Assembly (NCBI RefSeq): GCF_905404315.1
Contig: NC_066292.1
Coordinates: forward strand, 10,664,001-10,728,000
From: Leptidea sinapis
Taxonomy: Eukaryota; Arthropoda; Insecta; Lepidoptera; Pieridae
Reading direction: 5' to 3'
DNA length: 64,000 nt
Shown: in pieces, positions 47,366 through 58,546 of the stretch
Numbering within the stretch: the stretch's first letter is position 1
Layout of the letters: every line of letters begins with the position of its first letter
The notes under the pieces: model-generated
What the model was told of the DNA's origin: nothing
The model's input: the letters and a program-made list of their open reading frames with translations, nothing else
Database searches by the model: none
Made by a program: the position numbers and the translations under genes

Positions 47366-47990
47366 CATTATAGACCTGGGTCGATAATTTATGAAACCAA
47401 AAAAAAATAATAGTTGGACAAAACCCATTTGAAAAGGAAGTTAATATAACAAAAATGAAGGGAAAAAATAAATAACGGGTGATCTGAGTTCGGGAGGTCG
47501 AAAATGGGAGGTGTTTAGGGGAAAAAACGATCTATCTCGATTTCCGGCAAACCTACAAGTCCTATGGAAAAAAGTTTAATAGCAAAGTTGTACGTAATAA
47601 AAAGATCTACAACTTTTGTTTTTACACGTTTTTCATATAACCTCAAAATTTATGTGAAAAATTCAAATACCTAGCCTAGTTTTGATTTTTTATTTTTGTC
47701 TTACAATTTTTTTTTTCGTAGCAGAAAAAATATGGATAAACAGGTAAAAATACTCTATGATATGCCTTTTGATGGGCTTTATTTTTCGAACATTTACCAT
47801 AGCAGTGGAAATTTTTTTTGCAGTTCGGAAATCGAGTTAGACCGTTTTTTACCACTTTTCGACCTCAGATCACCCGTTATTTATGTTTCCCTTCATTTTT
47901 GTTATATTTTATTCCTCTTCCAATAGGTTTCATCATACTATTATTTTTATCACTTTTTATCATTTTTAAAGGCTTCGGCACTGGTCTATA
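47366..47990. mobile_element. ~625-bp long inverted repeat element
   Basis: Left arm from about 47372 (TATAGACCTGG, AAAATGAAGGGAAAAAATAA, ATAACGGGTGATCTGAG) and its inverse at 47830-47990 (CTCAGATCACCCGTTATTTA, TTCCCTTCATTTTTGTTATA, CTGGTCTATA). The middle has no significant ORF. A MITE or foldback element. Confidence 0.75.
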
Positions 47991-48424
47991 ATATATATAT
48001 AATATAATCAAGTTAAAGCTATTTCTGACGCTTTTGTTTTCTTAAACCAAAAATACATAGAAACTAGATTCTTCAAAGAAACAATGGGAATCACTTCGAT
48101 TTCTGTGTGCAGCGTTTAGAGCACTTCAGACGAACCTCGCTGCCACGTGAAACAAACAATGTGTGCCGCCCGTGTGAAGAGCACTTAAAGACGAGAGCAT
48201 CAGGAACGGGGTATTGTGTAGGATTCTGTATATGTTGTATAGATTTTGAGATGTATTCTTAGTCTAAGCTGGAATATACAATTATGATATAAGAATTGAA
48301 GCGTCCATGGCGTAATAGATCAACCGCTGACTCTCACCATGGAGACCCCAGATCTATCTTCGCTCGTAACGTATCTATCAATCAAGTTGTTTTCGGTATT
48401 TGAATTGAAATTCTAGGCTTATCC

Positions 48425-49165
48425 ACCGAAACTGTTAACAATTCCGCAACCCAACAACTAAAATAGCCCTGTACAATGCTTATGTGCGCAGTAATCTAGA
48501 ATACTGTAGCACTGTTTGGTCACCTGAATACAACATTCATCAATTAAGAGTTGAACGCATTCAGAAACGGTTCTTATGGCACCTTGCTTTTTCTTGTGGG
48601 ATACATAAGCAATTGCCATCGTATTGTGATAAGTTGAGACAATTTAACATGAAAAGTCTTTCTGTTCGACGACAAGTGCTAGATTTAATATTTTATACAA
48701 AATAATTAGAAATCAGCTCGACTGTCCATCACTTGTGCACTCCATCAGCTTACGAGTTCCCCTTCGAGTACCAAGGCGAACGCAGGTCGGAGCTGGCCTG
48801 TTCCATCAGCCATTTGCCAACACTAACCTTAAGCAATCTTCTCCCATACCACGTCTATCAAAACTTTATAATTCCATCTGTGGTGAGGTAGATATTTTTA
48901 AAAAAATGTTACGAGATGGTTAGGCGCCAAAAGACTGATGTTCTTCTTCTTTTTTTTATTTTTAAATTTGCATGTATCTTCATTTAATAATTTTTGTTTT
49001 ATTTAATCTTATTGTGTTCTTGGTGTCACGGAAGTAAAGACTGTGCATGTTGTGACACCTTAATTTGTTGTACATTCAACTCATGTTTTATTAATATTCG
49101 ATATATTTTAAGCGTATTGGAATGTAACAACTACTGGTTTTCCTATAAATAAATAAATTTGAATA
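48425..49165 (+). mobile_element. LINE ORF2 C-terminal fragment and 3' UTR
   Basis: Reads IALYNAYVRSNLEYCSTVWS, HQLRVERIQKRFLWHLAF, CDKLRQFNMKSLSVRRQ, then after one stop LRVPRRTQVGAGLFHQPFAN and IFKKMLRDG with a stop near 48922. R-S-x-L-E-Y-C-x-x-x-W-S-P and I-Q-K-R-F-L are the post-polymerase region of non-LTR reverse transcriptases. The 3' UTR ends near AATAAATAAATTTGAAT. One in-frame stop near 48703 shows it is dead. Confidence 0.85.
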
Positions 49166-49287
49166 TGTAGTCGGAATGAAGTGGGTGCCAAGCCAATGTA
49201 GTGGGCACCTACACGCACCACGCGTCACTTTGAGCGGGATAGCTTCGTCTAGAACAAAATAACCTAAGTGTGCAGACGTCTTACACA

Positions 49288-49594
49288 TTTTTTTACAAAA
49301 TAAGGGACGATACGAGCAGGACTTTCAGCTGATGATAATTGATACGCCCTGTCCATTACAATGCAGTGTCGCTCAGGATTCTTGAAAAACCCAAAAATTC
49401 TGAGCGGCACTAAAACTGCACTCGTCACCTTGAGACGTAAGATGTTAAGTCTCATCATTTGCCCAGTAATTTCACGGCGCCCTTAGACCGAAACACAGTA
49501 ATGCTTACACATTACTGCTTCACGGCACAAATAGGCGCCGTTGTGGTACTCATAATCTAGCCGGCATCCTGTGCAAAGGAGCCTCCCACTGGTG
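49288..49594 (+). mobile_element. Hairpin-core element, copy 7 (near complete)
   Basis: From AAATAAGGGACGATACGAGC to CAAAGGAGCCTCCCACTGGT. Core arms TGTCGCTCAGGATTCTTG and TTCTGAGCGGCACT. One of the best preserved copies. Confidence 0.88.
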
Positions 49595-49934
49595 GTTTAA
49601 TTACAGTAAGTAAGCTAAAGCTAAAGTAATATTATGTTTTATTTTGTTTAGGGCTTGCCACCGACTTAAAACCTATCAATAGGTGGCACATATAAATACT
49701 AGTATTTTATTAATATTAAAGGTAGGTTAGCATAAGAGATGTATTAAATTAAATCTTTATGAAGCTATTTTTTACTTTACAATTTTTGAAGTCGGTTTTT
49801 TTAATAAAATTATTTACTTATTGGAAGAACAACCAATTTTTATTGTAAGGAAAATACAAAATGCAATCCATAAGCAAATGGGGTTTCTGTAGAGTTCCGT
49901 ACGTTTTTAGACTGTGATTTAAAATAATCTATCT

Positions 49935-50115
49935 ATAGATATAAAAGAGAATGTATGTTTGTAAGGTCCCTAATAACTTCTCAACTATTCGACCGATCTC
50001 AATGAAATCTTTTGTAATAGATTCGTTGAAGCTTTTAGAATGTTTACATATATAGTTTGTCGTGCCACGTATTTATCATATCTCTCGAACCGTTTATTGT
50101 CGGGTCAGCTAGTAA
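49935..50115 (+). mobile_element. GGGTCAGCTAG-ended repeat
   Basis: Contains CTCAACTATTCGACCGATCT, CAATGAAATCTTTTGTAATA and ends TTATTGTCGGGTCAGCTAGT, as at 30755. Confidence 0.55.
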
Positions 50116-50694
50116 TAATATATAACAATAGAAATAACAACAAATAAATAATAGACAAAATAACAAACCAAGATATAAATTGTTTAAATCTTGTTTGCAA
50201 ACGGAAACCTAATCCGCGAATTTTACAAGTCCTCTACAGTTGTTTAAAAAATGGAATTTTTTATTTGTGTTTCAAATTTGCCTCTGTTAAAAAAACAAGA
50301 GAGGATTCAGATTATTTAATAGCCTCGGAACAGTATATTTAGTGATTCATTCACAATAATATTATATTCCTAGCACAAACAGTCTCTAGTCTCTAGTCTC
50401 TTGTTTGATTTGATGTTCATAGAATCGAGTTTGAATGTATGTCATTTTATTTATAATTTTGTATATTTATTTATTTATTCATGAATAGGAAACAAACAAA
50501 ATTAATATAATAAATATTAACATAACTTAAAACTCACACTTTCACAAGTGAAGTTGCCAAAAATTATACAAATTAACAAATACCTACCATGCCATATAAG
50601 TTACACATACACTCCTTTTATACAATACTTCAATGAATGAGTAACAATCAGTTAAGGATTTAGAAAAAAATAATATAAGAATGGAGTTAAAAAA

Positions 50695-50880
50695 TTATAA
50701 TAAAAATAATATTGTATTGACACACTTTTACACAAACTATCTTACCCCAAACTAGGCATAGCCTGTACTTTGGGTACAACAAGACAAAGATATATTTAAT
50801 ACAATATACTTAAACATACATAAATACATATTAACATCCATGACGCGGAAACAAACATGCATATTCATCATAAGCAGTAA
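50695..50880 (-). mobile_element. SINE, 3' part only
   Basis: Reverse copy of the SINE body and tail: TTGACACACTTTTACACAAA, CTTACCCCAAACTAGGCATA, CATACATAAATACATATTAA, CATCCATGACGCGGAAACA. The tRNA-like head is missing. Confidence 0.7.
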
Positions 50881-51274
50881 TTACTTTAAATTATAACAAA
50901 ACAGCGAACTGAAAACATTTAACTTTTCATGAAATATGTCAATATGATATTTATAATTCTATATTACTAGAATAAATGTAACGTTTTCAAAAGCAAATTT
51001 GCGATACCCTTCCTCTTAAAACCGTGTTCTGCACTGAACGATAGCTAGGCGTGACGTAGATGCCACCTGACAAATTACTCCCTTTGGATAGCTCTGAGCC
51101 AAAGCCTCTCAAGAGAGGCCCCAGTGTCGTCCAACTTCTTCAAACACAAAGTCGCCATCCCTTGTATTGATGTCAATTGCTAGGGTTAACAAGTGGGTTA
51201 ACAACGTCTCAAATTTATCTGATCTTGGAACCAATAAAAATCCCGTCAAAAGTGTTAATAATTGGTTTTTACTT

Positions 51275-51553
51275 TAGAGACGAGCAGGACGTTCAGCTGA
51301 TGGTAATTGATACACAATGCCCAGTACACTGCAGTGCCGGTCAAAATTATTAAAAAACCCTTCTGAGTGGCACCTCAACTTCGCTCGTCACTTTGATGCA
51401 TAGGATATCCAGTCTCATTTACGCAGTAATTTCACTAGCTACGGCGCCCTTCAGACCGAAACACAGAAATGCTGACATATTACTGCTTCACGGCAGAAAT
51501 AGGCACCTTTGTGGTACCCATAATCTAGCCGGCATCCTGTGCAAAGGAGCCTT
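51275..51553 (+). mobile_element. Hairpin-core element, copy 8
   Basis: From GAGACGAGCAGGACGTTCAG to CATCCTGTGCAAAGGAGCC, with several small differences in the core. Confidence 0.85.
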
Positions 51554-51921
51554 AATTAAAAACTAAATGAAATATATGTCTTATGAAATATATTTTTCTA
51601 AAGAACATCTATCCGTTACCTTTGTGGATTGTATTGAGCTCAAGAAGATTAGAATCATTCCTGAAACAAACAAAAAATTTTTTAAAAACAAATATTATTT
51701 ACAAGTAACTAGAAAATATTTATTAGTATGATTTTGTCCGTTTCTTTCTATAATTTTTGCTTTATTTTTCAACGTAGGTATGAGAGATTCTATTGTTTTA
51801 AAATAGTCACCATTTGGAAGTTAATAGTTATTATGCATTGTACGATTTACTACCATTCCGGAAAAGTTAAGCGGCAAGAAACTCAATTTTTTACAAATAC
51901 TATACAAAGTGATTCTTCTTC

Positions 51922-52374
51922 TTAACGTGCCGTCTCCTTGCGAAGGTTGGCAATCATTAGGGCAATTCCAATTTTCGACACAGCTGCTCTAAATAAAGAT
52001 CTTGTGCTCTTCCCAAACCATTGGCGCAAGTTTTTAAGCCACGATATCCTTCTGCGGCCAGGCCTCCTCCTGCCTGCCACTTTCCCTTGCATGATTGGTT
52101 GAAGGAGTTCATATTTCTTGGCATTACGCATTACATGTCCAAAATATTCTAACTTTCGTTCCTTAATAGACGTAAATATCTCTGTAGCCTTTCCCATTCT
52201 CTCTAACACGATGCTATTCCGTACGCGCTCTGTCCAAGAAATTCTCAGCATACGTCTGTACACCCACATCTCGAACGCTTCCAGTTTTTTTGTCATAGCT
52301 TCTGTCAGCGTCCAAGCTTCTACGCCGTATAGGAGTACAGAAAAGACATAGCACCGCGCTATGCGTATATACAA
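51922..52374 (-). mobile_element. LINE ORF2 C-terminal fragment (open 150 codons)
   Basis: Reads RCYVFSVLLYGVEAWTLTEA, EAFEMWVYRRMLRISWTERV, RKLEYFGHVMRNAKKYELLQ, GKVAGRRRPGRRRISWLKNL, RQWFG. L-L-Y-G-x-E-x-W-T and R-R-M-L-R-I-S-W plus F-G-H-V-x-R and G-R-R-R-P-G-R-R-R are the C-terminal region of a widespread insect non-LTR retrotransposon ORF. The frame is intact to its stop at 51922 but the polymerase core is missing. Confidence 0.88.
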
Positions 52375-53071
52375 AGTGATACACTATCCAATTACCAATT
52401 CTCTCAATCGTCTTATTGCTATAGAATGACGTGAGTGTGTAACCAAATATATGAATAATAAACTTCCAAATCAAATCAATACCTAACAAATCATATTTAA
52501 AAAAAAAACGATAAAAAATTGGCAGTTTGTAGAGACTGCCAATAGAAGAGAAAACTTAGAACTTTTAGTATTGAAATTTATTTTACAAAAAGTTTTAAGA
52601 CAATTAAATTATTAATTTCAATTTATTTCTAAAACTTATTTTCAATAATATATTAATCAAACAAGACTGAAACACAGTACAGTCCCCCTACGAAACGAGA
52701 TCTGGAAAGTTCTTGAAACGTCAGGCTAACTAAAATAATAATAGAAATTTAAGTTTCACGCAAAAATCAAATATAAAAACACAGTTACACGCGTTTTAAT
52801 CCTTAAAAAGTGTTTTATTTAATATAAGTCACCTGTTAGGCGACATGTTTAACGCGACTTTGATATGTCTAGTATCTTTTTATTTTGATTTCTATGTATT
52901 ATACTCTGCAATAGTTAGAAGAACACTCGAATCACAGTGACTTAGTGTTTTTAAATCGAACGAAAGAGATAAAATATTTATTAAAAGAAATATTTGTTAT
53001 AATTCAGACGTCACCCCAAAATGGGTGAGAAATTCCAAAGAATTTATCGTTTTTATTACTTCGTAATGTAC

Positions 53072-53327
53072 CTATAGGCAATTGTCGTCTTACGGCCGTT
53101 TTCAATAACCTATCTATCCTTAGTTAGACAAATCTATCCTTTTACGCTGACTTACATTTCAATAACCTATCGACATAAAGCATTGGACCTTAACTATATT
53201 GGACATAACTATGAATAGATAAGATCTTGTCATTAATCGGTGACAGCAATGTATCCGTAAGTTAAACTAAAGATAGATAGGTTATTGAAAAAGGCCGTAA
53301 GACGACAATTGCCTATACATTTACGGC
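53072..53327 (+). mobile_element. MITE family F with ~50-bp terminal inverted repeats
   Basis: Left TIR TATAGGCAATTGTCGTCTTA CGGCCGTTTTCAATAACCTA, right end exactly inverse with few changes (AAAGGCCGTAAGACGACAAT TGCCTATA). The interior matches 46470-46575 and 63108-63205. The TA at both outer edges may be part of a TA target duplication. Confidence 0.85.
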
Positions 53328-53404
53328 CGTTCCCAATATACTATCCACAGATAGAGATAAATTGCTACCTTCTACTGTCAGTAATTAGTTGTAAATTATC
53401 TGAA

Positions 53405-53573
53405 GCTGTCCCAATATACCCGATAAGTCATTCTTATCGCGTTATATTGCGACGCGTGAATTGCAATTTCCATACAAACTTATATCGCTGGTAAGCTATA
53501 CGTCGTCCCATTGACAGACAGCGTGTACGGATACGGTGAGTTACCGTCGATAAGTTTATTGGGACAGAAAATT
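53405..53573. mobile_element. Small inverted-repeat unit
   Basis: Ends CTGTCCCAATATACCCGATA and, inverted, TCGATAAGTTTATTGGGACAG. About 170 bp, non-coding, inside the 831-bp composite. Confidence 0.55.
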
Positions 53574-53802
53574 TAATGATAGTTACGATTTTTATCACAA
53601 GAAAGAGATAATAAAAACGACAAATTCTTTGGAATTTGTCACCCATTTTGTCTGAATTATATATAACAAATATTTCTGTTACTAAATGTTTTATCTATTT
53701 CGTTCGATTTTAAAACACTAAGTTACTACTGTGTTTCGAGTGTTCTTCGACATGAATACATCGAGGTTGATGTTAGAAGGTAACATTATAGAAAAGGTTT
53801 TT

Positions 53803-54003
53803 CTTTATGAAAATAAGGGACGAGACGAGCAGGACGTTCAGGTGATGGTAATTGATACGCCCTGCCCATTACAATGTAGTGCCTCTCACGATATTGAAAA
53901 ACCCAAAAATTCTGAGTGGCACTACAATAGCGCTCGTCACCTTGAGACATAAGATGTTAAGTCTCACTAGCTAGCATCCTGTGCAAAGGAGCCCCCCACT
54001 GGT
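53803..54003 (+). mobile_element. Hairpin-core element, internally deleted copy 9
   Basis: GGGACGAGACGAGCAGGACG to TTAAGTCTCACTAGCTAGCA, then directly CATCCTGTGCAAAGGAGCCC. About 100 bp of the right half is missing. Its right flank is shared with copy 11. Confidence 0.85.
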
Positions 54004-54112
54004 ACTCCCAAAGGATGACCTATACCTATGATACAATATTGCTAGCTATCGATAAAATGGTGTTAGTATCAAGCCATGACAATATTGTTATATAGGTAAT
54101 CTGTATTCCGAT

Positions 54113-54195
54113 TTGTTTGTAAGAGCACCGGCACGGAACGCCGGAGGTCGTGGGTTCGAATCCCGCATCGTTCGTTCGTGTGTATTCTGGTTGTT
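54113..54195 (+). mobile_element. tRNA-like SINE fragment
   Basis: B box GTGGGTTCGAATCCCGCATC after AGAGCACCGGCACGGAACGC. It interrupts sequence that is nearly continuous at the related locus near 63640. Not a functional tRNA: no credible acceptor or D arm. Confidence 0.5.
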
Positions 54196-54829
54196 TTTTG
54201 AAAATGTTACTTAGTTATTACGTAGGACTTTGAATAAACAGTTTAAATTTTAAGTTTTTTTTTTAACATGTCTGAAATAGTTTGTTATACGATAGTGACA
54301 TGTAAAAGTGTCTTATTATTATTTTGTGAAGAAGAATATACTAAGTACCTAGACATGTATGAAATGAAACATGTAAAGAATGGCGGATAATTTTTTACAC
54401 CTTGTTATGTTCTCATGTGAGTGACAATATTATGTTTTTAATGAGAAAATAAATATCTTTAAACCTAACAGTGAGGTTACTATGTCCCCAGTTTTCCTAA
54501 CTTTTTTTTCTTTCTGTATTCTGCATCTAGGCAATTTGTCTTTCAACAATAATTCAACAAGCGGACTGAATATACATTATGGTGTTGTATTTGAGACGCT
54601 TTCCAAATGTCCTCTCGCTCATTGTCCACGAATCTTGCTCCTAGTCACTGAATGTTGTGGCGTTTTGGTAGCAAGCACGTTGCTGTGTCTTTTAGGTCTA
54701 CGCTGGTAGCCTCTACTAAATGGTTTATTTTTTTATTAATTACTCTAAATGCGATTTGTCATAAACATATTTCTTAAAATATTAAAAATTTAAATTACAT
54801 GCACAGGGTATGAAAAATTCTCTTCCTTG

Positions 54830-55130
54830 GGTCGTATTCCTCATTGCTGAACATGGTGATTTCTCTGAGGATTCAACTTTTTGACAATAGTTCGCCATCT
54901 GTGTCTATCTTTGGCTACGTGCAGTGCGTCATGAAGGCCAGTATTCAGAGATGCGCGGATTTGGTCAGACCATCTTATAGGGCGAACTTCTAGGGCGTCG
55001 TCCGTCTACCTTCCCAGTAACCAGCGAGGTTGTGGACATCTTTTCTGGCGATATGTCCAAAGAACTCTAAGATTCTACGGAGGCAGATGGATGAGAGTCT
55101 GGTTTTTACACCTCGAGTGTTAAGGAGGTC
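54830..55130 (-). mobile_element. LINE ORF2 C-terminal fragment, frameshifted
   Basis: In shifting frames the - strand reads RILEFFGHIARKDVHNLA, VTGKVDGRRPR, then SDQIRASLNTGLHDALHVAK and DRHRWRTIVKKLNPQ. R-F-F-G-H-I-A-R and D-Q-I-R-x-x-L-x-x-x-x-x-x-A-L-H-x-A-x-D-R-x-x-W-R are the end of an insect LINE reverse transcriptase. Confidence 0.75.
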
Positions 55131-56539
55131 TACTCGTAAAATCGACAACGATATATTTGGAATGATACGATTATACTTCGAATATATCGCACCTACCCTA
55201 CTGTAATAAATGTTCGTATTTCATATCGTTTATCGTAACAACACCGTAACCATAGACACATATTTTTTGATATTTTTAGATGTTAGAGTGAATGAATTAT
55301 GCGCAAACCTTGAAAAACTAAAAAATATCTGTGCTATGTCGCTGTTATATGTCAAAAGTCAAAACATAGTTTAAGCGCTAAGGACCATGCCAAACTCCAC
55401 CAATTTGGTATCATTTACACAAAATGTATATATTCATAAATTATGTACTGAATATAATATGACCGCTTAAAATAGACTAAATAATACAAAACTTGCGGAT
55501 AATAAAAAGGTAAAAAAAAATAACTCAACCCTTCTTGTCGACTTCCTATTTCTCAGGCGGCCATTTGCATTACTTTCTGCGCATAAACGATCAACAAAAT
55601 GACTTAAATTACTTGGTAGTGAAAAAATCCTGTTGAGTAGTATATCATATATAATTATTTTAATAATATTTATTAAGTATGTATATTGTAAGGCAAATAT
55701 ATCTATATAACTTGAAACGATAATAGCAACGACAGCTTAGAAGGTGTCGTTGAGGTTATCGTAAAAGTGACGTTTGATTAATTGTAAAATTCGAATATTC
55801 GTCTCTGACATTTTCAACTAAGAGTAGGGTTAGGACCGATAACATCGAATAATGTTTCGTTCGTTTTATCATCTTTTCGACATTGAATACGATGTAACTA
55901 AGAGTAGGATTCAACACGACTAACGCCACGATATATTGCCTATCGATTTTAGGAGTTGGCCCCAAGGATGGATTGGTTGGTGCGGAATGCTGTCCAAGGG
56001 ATTTGAAGAATCTTCCTCGCTTATCATTTCTTTATAAATCTAAAAGTGAGTTAAAAAGTAACACTAAAGAAAAAAAATATACAAAAATAATTTGAAAGTC
56101 TGCAATAACCGATTTATGGTTTTATTTCTTGTTTGACGGTTTTCAATTTTATATGTGCGTACATCAGTGTGTTGCTACTATGCCAAGGCAACTTTTATTG
56201 AATCTAATTTTATAATCAATAAAGTCTTCTTTTAGCATGATGTTGATCTTTTTCATTTCTCAACTTTAAATTCATAGTTTTTAAGAACTCTTACTGCTGC
56301 ATACTAAAAAATTCGTGTGCTGCATCATCTTTTAATCTCTGTCCTTAGAAATAGATAGAAATCACTGGGGGCTAGGGGCCTTGCACGGGTAAATATGGAG
56401 GATGCTCAAGTATTTCGTAATCAGCTTTTCGAATTGCAACTATGGCTGCTATGGCAACGGCAAATCAAATCAAATCAAAATTATTTTTTTTCTTAGGTAA
56501 ATCATATTACGCTTGAAATATGTAATTTTTTTTCATTCA

Positions 56540-56640
56540 TTCATGAGCATGATGCATGGACCAGCCATCGCCTCCACATATATACCCTATTTTAGGGAAG
56601 GTAACGACCCACCCCACATCGCCGCCACAATTAAGTAAGC
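56540..56640 (-). repeat. Dispersed repeat, inverse copy of 12862
   Basis: Reverse strand carries GGCGATGGCTGGTCCATG and GTGGGTCGTTACCTTCCCTA, as at 12862-12985. Confidence 0.6.
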
Positions 56641-56784
56641 ATGACGATGCTTGTCACGAGAAATCTACCTAATAACAAAAGAATGTTCACCCACATATTA
56701 TGTAATACTTACTACATGCCTTTAGTTACAATTTACCATTTTGTTTCAATTTTCATGAGTAACTCATAATTATTATTGATATTT

Positions 56785-57020
56785 ATTGAAGTAGGCGTTA
56801 CTTTGCGGAAATCCATAATTATCCAAATGTTTTGAGTTTTCTTTAGTGTTAGTTAATTCCGCCAATATTTGTCTTTAAATTTAATAAAAAAATTTGCTTG
56901 AATTTCGGTAAGTCAACATGTTCTGAGGATGCCTCGTATAGAGGCGAAACAAATATTTGCGGAATTAACACTCAAGAAAACTCAAAACATTTACTACAAC
57001 AACATAATTATTCATATTAT
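56785..57020 (+). mobile_element. Foldback element D, full, hammerhead-like motif
   Basis: Left arm GAAGTAGGCGTTACTTTGCG, CCAAATGTTTTGAGTTTTCT; right arm is the inverse (GCGGAATTAACACTCAAGAA, AACTCAAAACATTT). Centre 56923-56950 reads CTGAGGATGCCTCGTATAGA GGCGAAAC. No ORF. Confidence 0.75.
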
Positions 57021-57189
57021 TTTTATTAAGATTAATTAAAAACATACAAAGAAGATTAATATTTAAATTATATATCAAGCCCATCAGTTCAGTCCCAAGG
57101 GTTATTTAGATCCAGATATTCAGATCGATGGACCTGTGAGCTGAGGCATTATCTTGAAATCAATAACTTTTTGTTAGTTTGCCTCACTG

Positions 57190-57470
57190 TCTTTCACGTA
57201 TTTTGTTCCGCATTTTTTTTTACATATAAAAAGCTAGTAACAGTAGTTTCATGGTCGAGATATGCAATCATGACCACACCTTTACTATTCCAGCAAAGAG
57301 AGGCAATGACGTTTTCGGCCGAATTAACCTTAAATTTCTTATGGATTGGAGATGACTCTTCCTGGTCACCGACTGTCATTTTGTTTCTGGGTCATAATGG
57401 TGAAGCTAAATTTTATCCGTTGTTAAAAACTGAGATAAGGAATGTTCAGAATATTGTTGTTCCGAAGTAG
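57190..57470 (-). pseudogene. Decayed mariner transposase fragment
   Basis: Reverse strand reads FLTTDKI-stop-LHHYDPETK, then KKFKVNSAENVIASLCWNSK, GVVMIAYLDHETTVTS. F-x-x-x-D-[EK]-x-x-x-H-x-x-x-P-E-T-K and S-A-x-x-V-[IM]-A-S-x-x-W-x-x-x-G-V-x-x-x-x-Y-L are mariner transposase catalytic-domain features. An in-frame stop precedes LHHY, and the aspartate expected before Y-L is Ala here, so it is inactive. Both ends are missing. Confidence 0.8.
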
Positions 57471-57734
57471 CTCGAGAAATGTTCAGTCTCATTTGTATTG
57501 TTGGATTGGTAAGGATTCTGGGAACTCGGCAAGAGGTAAATTTTTCATCTCTAGGCAATCATAAAGCCGAATGAATAAACCATAGAAAGTCAAACAATCC
57601 AACATTGTATCTTAGATCATTTATAGGTCTAGATACACTATGACAGCTGTGAAAACATCGAAAAACATTGACTTTAGAACTAACCTCTATTTAGAGCAAT
57701 TCACTCACACTAACACAAAGTGTTTCTTTTTATT

Positions 57735-57895
57735 AAATGAAAATAAGGGACGAGACGAGCAGGACGTTCAGCTGTTGGTAATAGATACGCCCTCTCCATT
57801 ACAATGCAGTGCTGCTCTGGATTATTGAAAAACCCAAAAATTCTGAGCGGCACTACAACCGCGCTCGTCATCTTGAGACATAAGTCATATCTCAC
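57735..57895 (+). mobile_element. Hairpin-core element, left part, copy 10
   Basis: AAATAAGGGACGAGACGAGC, hairpin arms GTGCTGCTCTGGATTATTG and TTCTGAGCGGCACT, ending at GAGACATAAGT. Confidence 0.85.
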
Positions 57896-58469
57896 ACACG
57901 AGCGTCATGATGAGACTATCTATTATCGTAAGACATTAGGTTCACTCTCTCACGTTAAAAGTACCTTAGTCGCTTTTTACAATAGGTACCCATGTGTTTG
58001 GAATATCCCTTTTCTTTTGTCCCTCCACATTTTTTGTTACTCCAGGTCAGACAATGTAAAATTGTAAACAAGAAATAAGTATCTAAGAAATAAATCCCCA
58101 AGCCTGATGTACTGCAATTTTCTGTCTGAATTACACATTATTTCCCTACCAGCTACCGTAAATCTCACGCTTGTGCGGCGATATTAAGCATAAAATAACC
58201 GACAAAGATATAATTAAATCATAAGGGTACCCTTTTTGGACTTTGCATCCCTAAAAGCGTTTTAAAAAAGCATTCCATTAGATAGCACAGTAAAATATTT
58301 AATATTCAAGCGTAAATTCTGCTCCTGTTAGTACCCATGTTTGTACGCTCAAGTTATATTACAGGGTTGTCACTCAATTATATTATCTCCAACATATACA
58401 TTTTACTAGTCGTTATTATATATGTATTGTTTGTCTTTATGGGTGTAAGGAATATATTTACTTAATGTA

Positions 58470-58546
58470 ATCTGCAGGGGCAACGAACCAGTGTTCATCG
58501 CTGCCTGCCAGCTTTATTTTGGACGTTTTCGCCTCAATTTGAAAAT
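58470..58546 (-). CDS. Possible isolated coding exon, unknown gene
   Basis: Between a good acceptor (CTTTCCCTACACAG) and a moderate donor (AA|GTAAAT) one frame is open. It begins with two bases completing a phase-1 codon and reads FQIEAKTSKIKLAGSDEHWF, then VAPADYI. The composition looks coding, but I recognise no family and it has no Ig cysteine. Its end phase (2) does not fit the first Dscam-like exon at 45347 directly, so it would need an intervening exon or belongs to another gene. Confidence 0.3.

Larger units (their letters stand above)
52918..53748. mobile_element. 831-bp nested inverted-repeat composite
   Basis: Outer arms of about 145 bp: 52918-53060 (GAAGAACACTCGAATCACAG, CTTAGTGTTTTTAAATCGAA, CCAAAATGGGTGAGAAATTC) and the inverse at 53600-53748. 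Inside are two further inverted-repeat units, 53072-53327 and 53405-53573. Each outer arm contains a short ATG-initiated reading M-G-x-K-F-Q-R-I, possibly a relic of coding sequence. Confidence 0.8.

Noticed and set aside
48299..48400. tRNA-like stretch (GGCGTAATAGATCAACCGCT)
   Set aside because: Looks like a decayed SINE head but lacks a B box, so not reported as a feature.
54113..54195. Candidate tRNA gene
   Set aside because: Good B box, but no convincing acceptor stem or D arm.
57171..57470. 99-codon + strand open frame
   Set aside because: It is the antisense shadow of the mariner transposase fragment on the - strand.
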